Source: Anaerococcus sp. mt242
GTDB taxonomy: Bacteria > Bacillota > Clostridia > Tissierellales > Peptoniphilaceae
Reading direction: 5' to 3'
Length of the DNA stretch: 64,000 bases
Assembly (NCBI RefSeq): GCF_016798225.1
Contig: NZ_JAEUYX010000003.1
Span: forward strand, 1-64,000
A model generated the notes under the pieces. The model had not been told where the DNA came from. It was given only the letters and a program-made list of their open reading frames with translations, and made no database searches. Shown here one piece after another: positions 33,993 to 41,691 of the stretch (positions are counted from its first letter, which is position 1; the number at the start of each line of letters is the position of its first letter). The position numbers and the translations under genes are program-made.

Positions 33993-35027
33993 TTATAAAA
34001 AAGATAATTGGTTACTATTGCGATTAGATAATTTGGATAGTGAGATGCCAATTAGCCTTATATATTCATTTTTGTAAACCTCGTTTAATAATTCGCTAGC
34101 TGATTTATATATATCCTCTCTTTTATAAATGGGCTCTTGGAGGGTTATAGCTCGTGTAATTGTTTTAAAATCACTATTTTTAAGTTTAAGATTTACTGTT
34201 TTGCCTTGCAGATCTTTTTTTTCTAAATCATTTTCGACTTTTTCAGATATTTCTTTTAGATACTGTTTAAGAATATTTATATCATTTGTATTTTCTCTAA
34301 AAGTACGTTCGCGACCAAGTGACTTTCGTTGACGGCTGGGATTTATTTCTCTATCATCCTCACCGCGGATGACCCCATAAATATAGGAACCATGTTTGCC
34401 AAAAAGACCTATTAGGAAGTCTTTATCAAGTCTTAGTAAATCTTTTATAGTATAAATTCCAATTTTTTTTAATTTTTCTACTCCGTGGCTACCAAGACCG
34501 TGGACTTTTTTTATATCAAGATCTAATAAGATTTCTGGAACATCTTTCCTAGATATTTCTTTTATGCCATGAGGCTTGTTCCAATCACTGGCAAGTTTTG
34601 CTAAAAATTTATTATAGGATATACCTATAGATACATTAATTTGAGTTTTTATAAAAACTTCATTTTGGATTTTTTTTGCAAGAGCAAATGGATTTTGATT
34701 TTCTATTCTCAAATAGGCCTCATCTATAGAAACCTGTTCAAAATTAACCGCATATTTTTTAATTATATTAAATACCTCTTCAGATTTTTTTCTATAATAA
34801 GGATGATCCACAGGTATTAAAATCAGATTTGGGCAAAGTTCTTTTGCCATAAAAACAGGCATTGCTGAGTGGATGCCAAATTTTCTTGCCTTATAATTTG
34901 CAGTTGTAATAATTGATTTATTTGTAAGTCCGCCAACAGCTACAGGAAAATTTTTTAGCTTGGGATTTCTAATTTCTTCACAAGATGCATAAAAAGCATC
35001 GCAATCTATATGTAAAATATTATTCAT
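33993..35027 (-). CDS. dinB: DNA polymerase IV (Y family)
   Basis: Error-prone translesion polymerase of 344 residues. Palm motifs: HIDCDAFYASCEE at the N-terminus and SIDEAYL; PVFMAKELCP follows the fingers. A helix-hairpin-helix region (KKVHGLGSHGVEKLKKIGI) and the little-finger domain follow. It lacks any C-terminal beta-clamp consensus that I can identify with certainty. Transcribed opposite to recA. The ribosome site is weak (GGTGAT). Confidence 0.93.
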   Translation of the reverse strand: MNNILHIDCDAFYASCEEIRNPKLKNFPVAVGGLTNKSIITTANYKARKFGIHSAMPVFMAKELCPNLILIPVDHPYYRKKSEEVFNIIKKYAVNFEQVSIDEAYLRIENQNPFALAKKIQNEVFIKTQINVSIGISYNKFLAKLASDWNKPHGIKEISRKDVPEILLDLDIKKVHGLGSHGVEKLKKIGIYTIKDLLRLDKDFLIGLFGKHGSYIYGVIRGEDDREINPSRQRKSLGRERTFRENTNDINILKQYLKEISEKVENDLEKKDLQGKTVNLKLKNSDFKTITRAITLQEPIYKREDIYKSASELLNEVYKNEYIRLIGISLSKLSNRNSNQLSFL

Positions 35028-35061
35028 ATCATCACCATATTTACTATACTTTTAAAATTGT

Positions 35062-35070
35062 GGGTATAAA
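35062..35070 (+). promoter_or_regulatory. GGGTAT-type -10 element before the short DUF2382 gene
   Basis: GGGTATAAA at 35062-35070 is part of a 15-mer ATTGTGGGTATAAAT that recurs exactly before the membrane protein gene at 47652. It could act as TATAAA of an ordinary promoter with a poor -35, or as a GGGTAT-type element of an alternative sigma factor. Confidence 0.4.
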
Positions 35071-35103
35071 TTAATAAACTGCGATGCGAAAGGATGATGT
35101 CAC

Positions 35104-35343
35104 ATGGAAACTTTAAATTTAAATGATGAATATTTAGAAAAGTTAAAAAATGGTGAAACTATTACTATTCCTCTTCATGAAGAGCGAATACGTGTAAAAA
35201 AAGAAAAAGTAGTTGTAGAAGAAATAGTTATTAAACGTGAAAAATATATAGAAATGCAAAAGATTACGGTACCAGTAAGAAGAGAAGTACTTAAGGTCGA
35301 TGATTCCAAATTAAATTTTGAAGATATTGATAAACATATATAA
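35104..35343 (+). CDS. short DUF2382 (YsnF-like) protein
   Basis: Protein of 79 residues that contains little more than half a DUF2382 unit: IPLHEERIRVKKEKVVVEE, then ITVPVRREVLKV. The same words recur in the larger protein encoded next (IRLHEERLRVNKEKV; IPIHEEKVSVDKEA). DUF2382/YsnF proteins are linked to general stress in Gram-positives but have no known activity. A clear AAAGGAT ribosome site and own upstream region suggest a real gene, possibly a partial duplicate of its neighbour. Confidence 0.8.
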   Translation: METLNLNDEYLEKLKNGETITIPLHEERIRVKKEKVVVEEIVIKREKYIEMQKITVPVRREVLKVDDSKLNFEDIDKHI

Positions 35344-35377
35344 ATAACTGTAGAGTTAAAAAAAGTTTGATATTTAT

Positions 35378-35403
35378 GTTTAATAATTTTTTCTAGGGGG
35401 TAT
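35378..35403 (+). promoter_or_regulatory. SigB-like promoter before the YsnF-family gene
   Basis: GTTTAA (35378-35383), 14 bases, GGGTAT (35398-35403) fits the general-stress sigma B consensus of Bacillus. The same bases could also be read as a weak sigma-A promoter (TATATA at about 35401). The factor is not identified in this window. Confidence 0.4.
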
Positions 35404-35464
35404 ATAGCTACTAGAACGATATAGACGAGAGTCTAAGAAGTTAAAAATCAAAAGGAGATATATA

Positions 35465-36277
35465 ATGGCAAATTTTGAAACATTTAGAACAGAAGATGAA
35501 TTACTAGCAAGAATTGATCAGCTAAGAGCTCAAGGTTTTAGCGACAGTGAACTTGAAGTTATTTCTGCTAACGAATTTAATAATGATAACTTAAGATACT
35601 ATGGAATTTCTGATAGAGCAAATAGAGACACACTAGATCCAGACTACAACGGAATCTATGCTTACTACACAGGTGAAGATTTAGATCCAGCTTACTTCGG
35701 AGATTTTGGATTTGATAGAACAGTTTCTGATGAAGCTCTTGGAGCTGTTGAAAGTGGTAACTACGTACTAGCTATCGAAAGAGATGACTATTTAGAAGAT
35801 CCAGAATATGTAGATACAGCTTATGAACAAAGAAAAGACTACATTGATGAAGATATACTAGAAAGAGATGACCTATCAAAAAGAGATAAAATCAGACTTC
35901 ACGAAGAAAGATTAAGAGTTAACAAAGAAAAAGTTCAAACTGGTGAAATCGGACTTAAAAAAGAAGTTGTAACTGAAACTCAAGAAATCGAAGTACCAGT
36001 AGAAAAAGAAAGAGTAACAGTTGAAAGACATGCAGTAGATGGAACAGCTGCTGATGGATACCAATTTGATGAAACAGCTGAAGAAATTAGAATTCCAATT
36101 CACGAAGAAAAAGTATCTGTAGATAAAGAAGCTTACGTAACAGAAGAAGTAGATGTAAATACAGAAACAGTTACAGAAAACGAAAAAGTTTCTGATACAG
36201 TTAGAAAAGAAAGATTAGACGTTGTTGAATCTGGTGATGTTAAAGAAGTAGATTCAGAAGACGATAACTTACTATAA
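35465..36277 (+). CDS. YsnF-type general stress protein (YflT-like + DUF2382)
   Basis: 270-residue, very acidic soluble protein. The N-terminal part (1-110) resembles the YflT/GsiB-type general stress domain (ELLARIDQLRAQGFSDSELEVI). The C-terminal part (about 140-250) holds two DUF2382 units with the HEE-R/V-V-K-E words. Relatives occur in Bacillus SigB regulons and in Deinococcus. Strong AAGGAG ribosome site; a terminator follows. No enzymatic motif is visible. Its stretch of charged residues suggests a structural, possibly nucleic-acid or surface role, which is speculative. Confidence 0.82.
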   Translation: MANFETFRTEDELLARIDQLRAQGFSDSELEVISANEFNNDNLRYYGISDRANRDTLDPDYNGIYAYYTGEDLDPAYFGDFGFDRTVSDEALGAVESGNYVLAIERDDYLEDPEYVDTAYEQRKDYIDEDILERDDLSKRDKIRLHEERLRVNKEKVQTGEIGLKKEVVTETQEIEVPVEKERVTVERHAVDGTAADGYQFDETAEEIRIPIHEEKVSVDKEAYVTEEVDVNTETVTENEKVSDTVRKERLDVVESGDVKEVDSEDDNLL

Positions 36278-36289
36278 AAATAATCTTTT

Positions 36290-36321
36290 AAGCCCAGGCC
36301 ATCCTGGGCTTTTATTTTTTT
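36290..36321 (+). terminator. terminator after the YsnF-type gene
   Basis: AAGCCCAGG pairs with CCTGGGCTT around CCAT and is followed by a T-rich run. Confidence 0.9.
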
Positions 36322-36348
36322 GCCTAGATATAAATCCTCCCTTATAGT
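36320..36348 (+). promoter_or_regulatory. promoter of the rqcP-divIC-tilS-hpt operon
   Basis: TTGCCT (36320-36325) and TATAGT (36343-36348) are 17 bases apart. With the transcription start about seven bases after the -10 box, only about five bases would precede the rqcP ATG at 36360, and no ribosome site is present, so the transcript looks leaderless. Confidence 0.6.
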
Positions 36349-36359
36349 AAAATTAAGCT

Positions 36360-36605
36360 ATGAGAATAGATAAATTTTTAAAAAATTCAAGAATAATAAA
36401 GCGTAGACAAGTAGCAAAAGAAGCTTGTGAAAATGGTAGAGTATCTATAAATGGAAATCTCGCAAAACCAGGTTCTGTGGTAGAAGAAGGCGATATAATC
36501 GAGATTGTATTTGGAAAGAGTAATTTAAAAATAAAAGTTATAGATCTAATAGATGGAGCTAAAAAAACAACTGCAGAAGAAATGTATGAGGTGATAGATG
36601 GCTAG
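36360..36605 (+). CDS. rqcP: S4-domain ribosome quality-control factor RqcP (YabO)
   Basis: RNA-binding protein of 81 residues that helps RqcH and tRNA-Ala during C-terminal tailing of stalled 50S subunits. The S4 words are MRIDKFLKNSRIIKRR, AKEACENGRVSINGN and AKPGSVVEEGD. This is the usual start of the family, so ATG 36360 is right despite missing a Shine-Dalgarno sequence. Its stop overlaps divIC by eight bases. Confidence 0.9.
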   Translation: MRIDKFLKNSRIIKRRQVAKEACENGRVSINGNLAKPGSVVEEGDIIEIVFGKSNLKIKVIDLIDGAKKTTAEEMYEVIDG

Positions 36606-36978
36606 GGCAAAATCTTATCAAAAAAAGAGAAAGGCTAAAAATAGACGATTTTTATTAAGCATTTTTCTCATACTAATACTTAGCACTATTGCTTATGTAT
36701 TTTTAAACAATATGATGAATGCAGAGATAAACACCCTTAATTCTGAGATAAATTCTACTAAGAAAAAATTAGATGCAGTAAATGAAGAAATAACATCGCT
36801 AGAAAGTGATTATGAGATTAGAAATACTGATCAATTTAAAGAAAAAATTGCGAAAGAAAGACTAGGAATGGTTAAGGGAAAGAAACCTATACTAGATGAA
36901 GAAGAAAAAGATAACAAAGAAGATAAAGAAAAAACAGAAGAATTAGATCAAGAAACAAATAATGACAGTAACGAATAG
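36598..36978 (+). CDS. divIC: septum formation protein of the DivIC/FtsL family
   Basis: 126-residue single-pass membrane protein. A basic cytosolic tail (RAKSYQKKRKAKNRR) is followed by a membrane segment (about 18-38), a coiled coil (about 40-85) and the family word IAKERLGMVKGK, then a highly acidic tail. DivIC stabilises the divisome with FtsL and DivIB. It sits between yabO-type and tilS genes, as in Bacillus. Confidence 0.85.
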   Translation: MARAKSYQKKRKAKNRRFLLSIFLILILSTIAYVFLNNMMNAEINTLNSEINSTKKKLDAVNEEITSLESDYEIRNTDQFKEKIAKERLGMVKGKKPILDEEEKDNKEDKEKTEELDQETNNDSNE

Positions 36979-38323
36979 ATTTTTATCAAATATAAATAAA
37001 TATAATTTAATAGATAAAAATGATACCATAATAATAGGCTCCAGTGGCGGACCAGATAGTCAATTTCTTATATATCTTCTCAATGAAATAAAAAATGAAT
37101 ATAATCTTACTATTATCCTCGCTCATCTAAACCACTTACACAGAAAAGAAGCTAGTTTTGATGAAAAATTAGTAATAGATACTGGAGAAAAGCTAGGGCT
37201 AAAGGTAGAAGTCAGAAAAGCGAGTATGGATGAGCTTGCAAAAGCAAATAAAATCTCCCCAGAAGATGCCGGCAGAAGGCTAAGATATGAATTTTTTAAT
37301 GATATAGCAAGTTCTTATAGAAATTCAAAAATTGCCGTTGCTCACAATATGGACGATCAAGCAGAAACAATGCTATTTCGTATGGCACGTGGGACAGGAT
37401 TAGATGGACTCGCTGGCATGGATTATAAAAATAAAAACATTATAAGACCAATTTTATCATTTAAAAAATCAGAAATTTTAGAATACCTAAATCAAAATAA
37501 TATTTCCTATGCCATTGATGCAACTAATTTAGAAAATGATTATAGTAGAAATTACATAAGAAATGAAATCTTTCCAAAAATTAGTGAGATTAATCCAAAT
37601 GCAATAAATAACTTTTTTAATCTATCAGATATAATAAAAAATGATTTGGCTATTATAGATGAAATTATTGATAAAAAGTATAAAGAAATAGTAATAAATG
37701 AAAAAGATTATTTTGTAAAATTTGATAAAGGAAAATTTGAAGACATATCTTATCCTATAAAAACTCGCTTAATTAGAATAGCAATTTTTAAACTTACAGG
37801 AGATACTAAAAATATTTCTAAGGAGAATATAGAAGACTTCATAAATATAGAGAATCTTCAAACTGGAAAGAAAATTATAAAAGATAAACTAGTATTTCAA
37901 AAAAATTATAATAGCTATGAATTGATGATTTTAAATCGTGAACAGAATTATAGTGTCATAAAAAAAATTAATTTGGATGAAGAAATAGTTTTTAATGGTA
38001 GAAAAATTAAAACGTCCATAGTTTTTGGAAAAAAAGATAAATCGAGAAATGTAGGGTACTTTGATTTGGACAAAATTTCTTTCCCTCTTACAATTAGAAC
38101 AAGAGAAAATGGAGATAAATTTAGGCCGATTGGCATGGATCACAAAAAAAAGTTAAAAGACTTTTTTATAGATGAAAAGATAGATAAAAGCATTAGGGAT
38201 CAAATCCCTATAATTTTATCAAATGATGATATAATTTGGATAGTAGGATACAGAATTTCTGAACAATTTAAGGTCGATAGTGGTACAAAAAACATTTTAA
38301 AAATAGAGGTTGAAGATGATTAA
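36962..38323 (+). CDS. tilS: tRNA(Ile)-lysidine synthase
   Basis: Essential enzyme that modifies C34 of the AUA-reading tRNA-Ile to lysidine. The PP-loop is SSGGPDSQF, with DDQAETMLFRMARGTG further on and RNYIRNEIFP, then C-terminal TilS substrate-binding domains. 453 residues is normal. The ATG at 36962 lies 17 bases inside divIC, with no clear ribosome site, which implies translational coupling. No alternative ATG precedes the PP-loop. Confidence 0.93.
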   Translation: MTVTNRFLSNINKYNLIDKNDTIIIGSSGGPDSQFLIYLLNEIKNEYNLTIILAHLNHLHRKEASFDEKLVIDTGEKLGLKVEVRKASMDELAKANKISPEDAGRRLRYEFFNDIASSYRNSKIAVAHNMDDQAETMLFRMARGTGLDGLAGMDYKNKNIIRPILSFKKSEILEYLNQNNISYAIDATNLENDYSRNYIRNEIFPKISEINPNAINNFFNLSDIIKNDLAIIDEIIDKKYKEIVINEKDYFVKFDKGKFEDISYPIKTRLIRIAIFKLTGDTKNISKENIEDFINIENLQTGKKIIKDKLVFQKNYNSYELMILNREQNYSVIKKINLDEEIVFNGRKIKTSIVFGKKDKSRNVGYFDLDKISFPLTIRTRENGDKFRPIGMDHKKKLKDFFIDEKIDKSIRDQIPIILSNDDIIWIVGYRISEQFKVDSGTKNILKIEVEDD

Positions 38324-38870
38324 TGATACAAACGAAATTATAGAAAAGATTTTGATTGATGAAGAAAGCTTAAATATTCGAATCAAAAAATTAGCAGCAA
38401 ACATAAATGAGCATTACAAAGATGAGGATACTTTGATAATGGTTGCTATTTTAAAGGGTTCAGTTATGTTTATGTCAGAGCTTGCAAAACATATAAAGCT
38501 TGATATAAATTTAGAGTTTATGGCTGTTTCTTCATATGAAAGTGGCACTACTTCTAGTGGAAATGTTAAGATTTTAAAAGATTTAGATACTGATATTACC
38601 GATAAAAATGTATTGTTAGTTGAAGATATTATCGATACTGGAAATACACTTTTGAAACTTAAAAACAATTTAGAAAAAAGGGATCCAAAAGATATTAAGA
38701 TTGTAACTTTGCTTGATAAACCAGAAAGAAGAGAAGTTAAGATAAAACCAGATTGGTATGGATTTAAAATACCGAATGAATTTGTTGTTGGATTTGGTCT
38801 TGATTATGATCAAAAATATAGAAACTTGCCATATATCGGCGTACTAAAAAGATCAGTTTATGAAGGATAG
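38316..38870 (+). CDS. hpt: hypoxanthine phosphoribosyltransferase
   Basis: Purine salvage enzyme using PRPP. The PRPP loop is LLVEDIIDTGNTL; other words are ILKGSVMFMSEL and KPDWYGFKIPNEFVVGFGLDYD. The protein is 184 residues from ATG 38316, which has AGAGG (38305-38309) at good spacing. The earlier TTG at 38310 is unlikely. The ftsH gene that commonly follows is absent; a terminator ends the unit. Confidence 0.94.
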   Translation: MINDTNEIIEKILIDEESLNIRIKKLAANINEHYKDEDTLIMVAILKGSVMFMSELAKHIKLDINLEFMAVSSYESGTTSSGNVKILKDLDTDITDKNVLLVEDIIDTGNTLLKLKNNLEKRDPKDIKIVTLLDKPERREVKIKPDWYGFKIPNEFVVGFGLDYDQKYRNLPYIGVLKRSVYEG

Positions 38871-38889
38871 GTCAATTGACCTATTTTTT
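38867..38889 (+). terminator. terminator after hpt
   Basis: The palindrome ATAGGTCAATTGACCTAT is followed by six T. Confidence 0.85.
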
Positions 38890-38903
38890 GTTAAGGAGAT
38901 ATT

Positions 38904-39407
38904 ATGTTTAAGGGAAAAAATAATTTAGATAACTTTGTTTTGATAATGTATATTGCAATTATTGCATTTTTTATTTATAGAATTTATAAATCATTTAAAA
39001 ATAAAAAGCTACTTGCAGGAGATATTAATAAATTTGATAGACCATCTACCACTTTTGAATGGGTACTATTAGCCTTTTTACTTGCAACAGGAGTTTTTAA
39101 CTTAATAGCAGGAATTAAACAAAATAACCAAAATGCTATCTATATGTCAGTAGTAATGGTTGTCCTAGCAATTGTATTCTTAGTGGCTCAGCAAAATAAA
39201 TTATATGTTGCAGAAAATGGAATCTTAATTAATTCTACTTTTTATACCTACAAAGAGCTTAAAAAATGGGGATTTGATAAAGAAAAAAATGATTTTGTAA
39301 TGGCAGTAAAAAAAGATAGGCAAGATACTAGTGAAGCAACAAAAGTAAAAAGTGAGGATATCAAGCCTCTTAATGATCTAATTAGAAAATATAAATTAGG
39401 TAAATAG
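38904..39407 (+). CDS. uncharacterised membrane protein (DUF5673-like)
   Basis: 167-residue protein with three hydrophobic segments (about 9-27, 49-68 and 77-95) followed by a soluble C-terminal domain of about 70 residues (KLYVAENGILINSTFYTYKELKKWGF) of the type seen in DUF5673 and bacterial PH-like domains. The start has an AAGGAG site. It is separated by a terminator from hpt and has a long gap to coaX. Function is unknown. Confidence 0.75.
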   Translation: MFKGKNNLDNFVLIMYIAIIAFFIYRIYKSFKNKKLLAGDINKFDRPSTTFEWVLLAFLLATGVFNLIAGIKQNNQNAIYMSVVMVVLAIVFLVAQQNKLYVAENGILINSTFYTYKELKKWGFDKEKNDFVMAVKKDRQDTSEATKVKSEDIKPLNDLIRKYKLGK

Positions 39408-39408
39408 C

Positions 39409-39436
39409 TTGAATATCACAAAAAATATCGTATCAT
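39409..39436 (+). promoter_or_regulatory. promoter of the coaX-dus-greA-lysS operon
   Basis: TTGAAT (39409-39414) and TATCAT (39431-39436), 16 bases apart, 40 bases before coaX. A GGGGAG ribosome site follows. Confidence 0.5.
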
Positions 39437-39478
39437 ATTAGGGTTAAATTTGATTATAAAACTCTAAGGGGAGAATAG

Positions 39479-40264
39479 ATGCTTCTAGTAGTAGATATTG
39501 GAAATACCAACACTGTGCTTGGTGTTTTTAACAATGGTAAATTAGAATTCAGATATAGAGTGGCTACAAATTTAAAACGCACCAGCGACGAATTGGTAGC
39601 TACCCTTTTTAATATGTTCATAATTCATGAGATTAAAAAAAATTGCATTGAAGATACCATAATTTCTTCAGTAGTTCCAGATATCATGTATGCATGGCAA
39701 TCGTGCAATAGAAAGATGTTTGGTAAAGATCCAATAATTATTGATTATAAAACCGATACTGGAATTATAAATGATTATGAATCACCAAAGGATGTTGGAG
39801 CTGACAGAATTGTAAATGCAGTTGCAACTTTTAACAAATACGGTGGTCCGGCGATAATTGTTGATATGGGTACAGCAATAACTTTTGATGTAATTACTAA
39901 AGAAGGAAAATACCTAGGTGGGTCGATAGCTCCAGGAATCCGAATTGCCCAAGATGGTCTTTTTGGAATGACTGCTCAATTACCAAAAATAGAACTTCGA
40001 AATCCAACAACAGCAATTGCAAGAACTACACCTGAAAGTATGAATGCAGGTATTGTGTATGGTTATATTTCGCTAATAGATGGAGTAATCGAACAAATAG
40101 AAAAAGATCTTGTAAATGATTATGAACTTTGTGGGAAAATAAATGTAATTGCAACTGGAGGATACTCAGAATTAATTGCTCATGAATCAAAATATATCGA
40201 ATATATAGAACCTGATCTAATGCTAGATGGGCTAAAAATTATTTATGACCGAATTAAAAAATAA
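39479..40264 (+). CDS. coaX: type III pantothenate kinase
   Basis: First step of coenzyme A synthesis. All CoaX motifs are intact: DIGNTNTVLG at the start, GADRIVNAV, the acidic VDMGTAITFD and LGGSIAPGI. 261 residues. Compare the degenerate paralogue at 2029-2793, which has lost the GNT and DMGTA motifs. It heads the coaX-dus-greA-lysS cluster known in Firmicutes. Dus overlaps its last 20 bases. Confidence 0.95.
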   Translation: MLLVVDIGNTNTVLGVFNNGKLEFRYRVATNLKRTSDELVATLFNMFIIHEIKKNCIEDTIISSVVPDIMYAWQSCNRKMFGKDPIIIDYKTDTGIINDYESPKDVGADRIVNAVATFNKYGGPAIIVDMGTAITFDVITKEGKYLGGSIAPGIRIAQDGLFGMTAQLPKIELRNPTTAIARTTPESMNAGIVYGYISLIDGVIEQIEKDLVNDYELCGKINVIATGGYSELIAHESKYIEYIEPDLMLDGLKIIYDRIKK

Positions 40265-41207
40265 AGAGTTAATGCTAGCTCCCCTAGCAGGAGTTACTGA
40301 TGTAGCCTTTAGGATAATTTGCGAAAAATATGGTGCTGATAAAACATTTACAGAAATGGCAAGTGTTAATGCCATGGTCTATGATAATAAGCAAACTGAT
40401 GAGATACTTTTTATCTCAGAAAAAGAAAAACACGCAAATGTCCAAATTTTTGGTAGAGATCCAGAAAAAATAGAAAGGGCTATTAAAGATAAGATAAACC
40501 CACTTGAAAATATTACCGATTTAAGTTTTAATATGGGTTGTCCTGCACCCAAAATTTTTAAAAATGGGGAAGGCTCTGCCCTAATGAAAGAACCTGATCT
40601 AGTAGATAAGATTACAAAAACTTTAGTAAAATCAACTAATAAAAAAATAAATGTAAAATTTCGATCAGGCGTAGATGAATCTTTAAAAAATTATATTGAA
40701 ATTGGTAAGATTTGCGAGGATAATGGAGTAGATTATGTCATCCTCCACGGCAGAACACGTGAACAACATTATAGTGGAATTGCAAATTGGGATGATATTA
40801 AAAAATTAAAAGAAGCTCTTACTATACCAGTAATTGCAAATGGTGATGTATTTACTGTAGATGATTTTAAAAATATTATCGAAAAGACAAATGCTGATGG
40901 CGTTATGCTTGCAAGAGGAGCAATGGGCAATCCATTTTTATTTAAATACATTAAGGAATATCTAGAAACTGGAGACTATACTCCAATAACTCCAAGTGAG
41001 ATTATAGATCAGATTAGAGAGCAATACGATTTATCACTAGAATTTAAAGATCAAAAACTAGTAGTAAATCAAATGAGAAAGCATGTAGGCTGGTACATCA
41101 AGGGTTTACCAGATTCAAGCAAAGTTAGAGATGAAGTTAATAAATTAAAAACAAAAGAAGAGATTTTTGATTTATTAGATGAATATAAGAATGTTTTAGA
41201 GGGATGA
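40245..41207 (+). CDS. dusB: tRNA-dihydrouridine synthase
   Basis: FMN enzyme reducing uridines in tRNA D loops. Family words: LAPLAGVTDVAFR, FTEMASVNAM, NMGCPAPK (catalytic cysteine), HGRTREQHYSG and GVMLARGAMGNPF. 320 residues. It overlaps coaX by 20 bases and greA starts two bases after its stop (TGAAATG). The subtype (DusB) is inferred from length and position. Confidence 0.93.
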   Translation: MTELKNKELMLAPLAGVTDVAFRIICEKYGADKTFTEMASVNAMVYDNKQTDEILFISEKEKHANVQIFGRDPEKIERAIKDKINPLENITDLSFNMGCPAPKIFKNGEGSALMKEPDLVDKITKTLVKSTNKKINVKFRSGVDESLKNYIEIGKICEDNGVDYVILHGRTREQHYSGIANWDDIKKLKEALTIPVIANGDVFTVDDFKNIIEKTNADGVMLARGAMGNPFLFKYIKEYLETGDYTPITPSEIIDQIREQYDLSLEFKDQKLVVNQMRKHVGWYIKGLPDSSKVRDEVNKLKTKEEIFDLLDEYKNVLEG

Positions 41208-41208
41208 A

Positions 41209-41682
41209 ATGGCAGAAAATAAAGAAGTTATACTTTCTAAAGAATATTTAGAAAAATTAGAAGACGAATTAGAGTACTTAAAAACCAAAAGAAGACCAGA
41301 GATTGCAGAAAAAATCAAAATTGCAAGAAGTTTTGGTGACTTATCAGAAAATGCTGACTATGATGAAGCTAAAAATGAACAAGGTGAAATCGAAAGTCGT
41401 ATAGCAAAAGTTGAAGATATGATAAGAAATGCAAAAACTATCGAAGTAGACTTAAATTCTGATGAAGTTGGGGTAGGAAATACAGTGACAGTATATGATG
41501 AAGAATTTGATGAAACTTTGGATTACAAAATCGTTGGAACAGCAGAATCTGATCCAATAAAAGGTTTCATATCAAATGAATCACCAGTTGGTGCTGCACT
41601 TTTAGGTAAAAAAGTCGAAGACAGGGTAGAAGTAGCTACTCCAAACGGCAAAATGTATTTCACTATTAAAGACATTAAATAA
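41209..41682 (+). CDS. greA: transcription elongation factor GreA
   Basis: Rescues backtracked RNA polymerase by stimulating transcript cleavage. The 157-residue protein has the N-terminal coiled coil with the acidic tip (FGDLSENADYDEAK) and the C-terminal FKBP-like domain (SPVGAALLGKKVEDRVEV). It overlaps neither neighbour and shares the coaX operon with lysS. Confidence 0.95.
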   Translation: MAENKEVILSKEYLEKLEDELEYLKTKRRPEIAEKIKIARSFGDLSENADYDEAKNEQGEIESRIAKVEDMIRNAKTIEVDLNSDEVGVGNTVTVYDEEFDETLDYKIVGTAESDPIKGFISNESPVGAALLGKKVEDRVEVATPNGKMYFTIKDIK

Positions 41683-41691
41683 GGAGAAATG

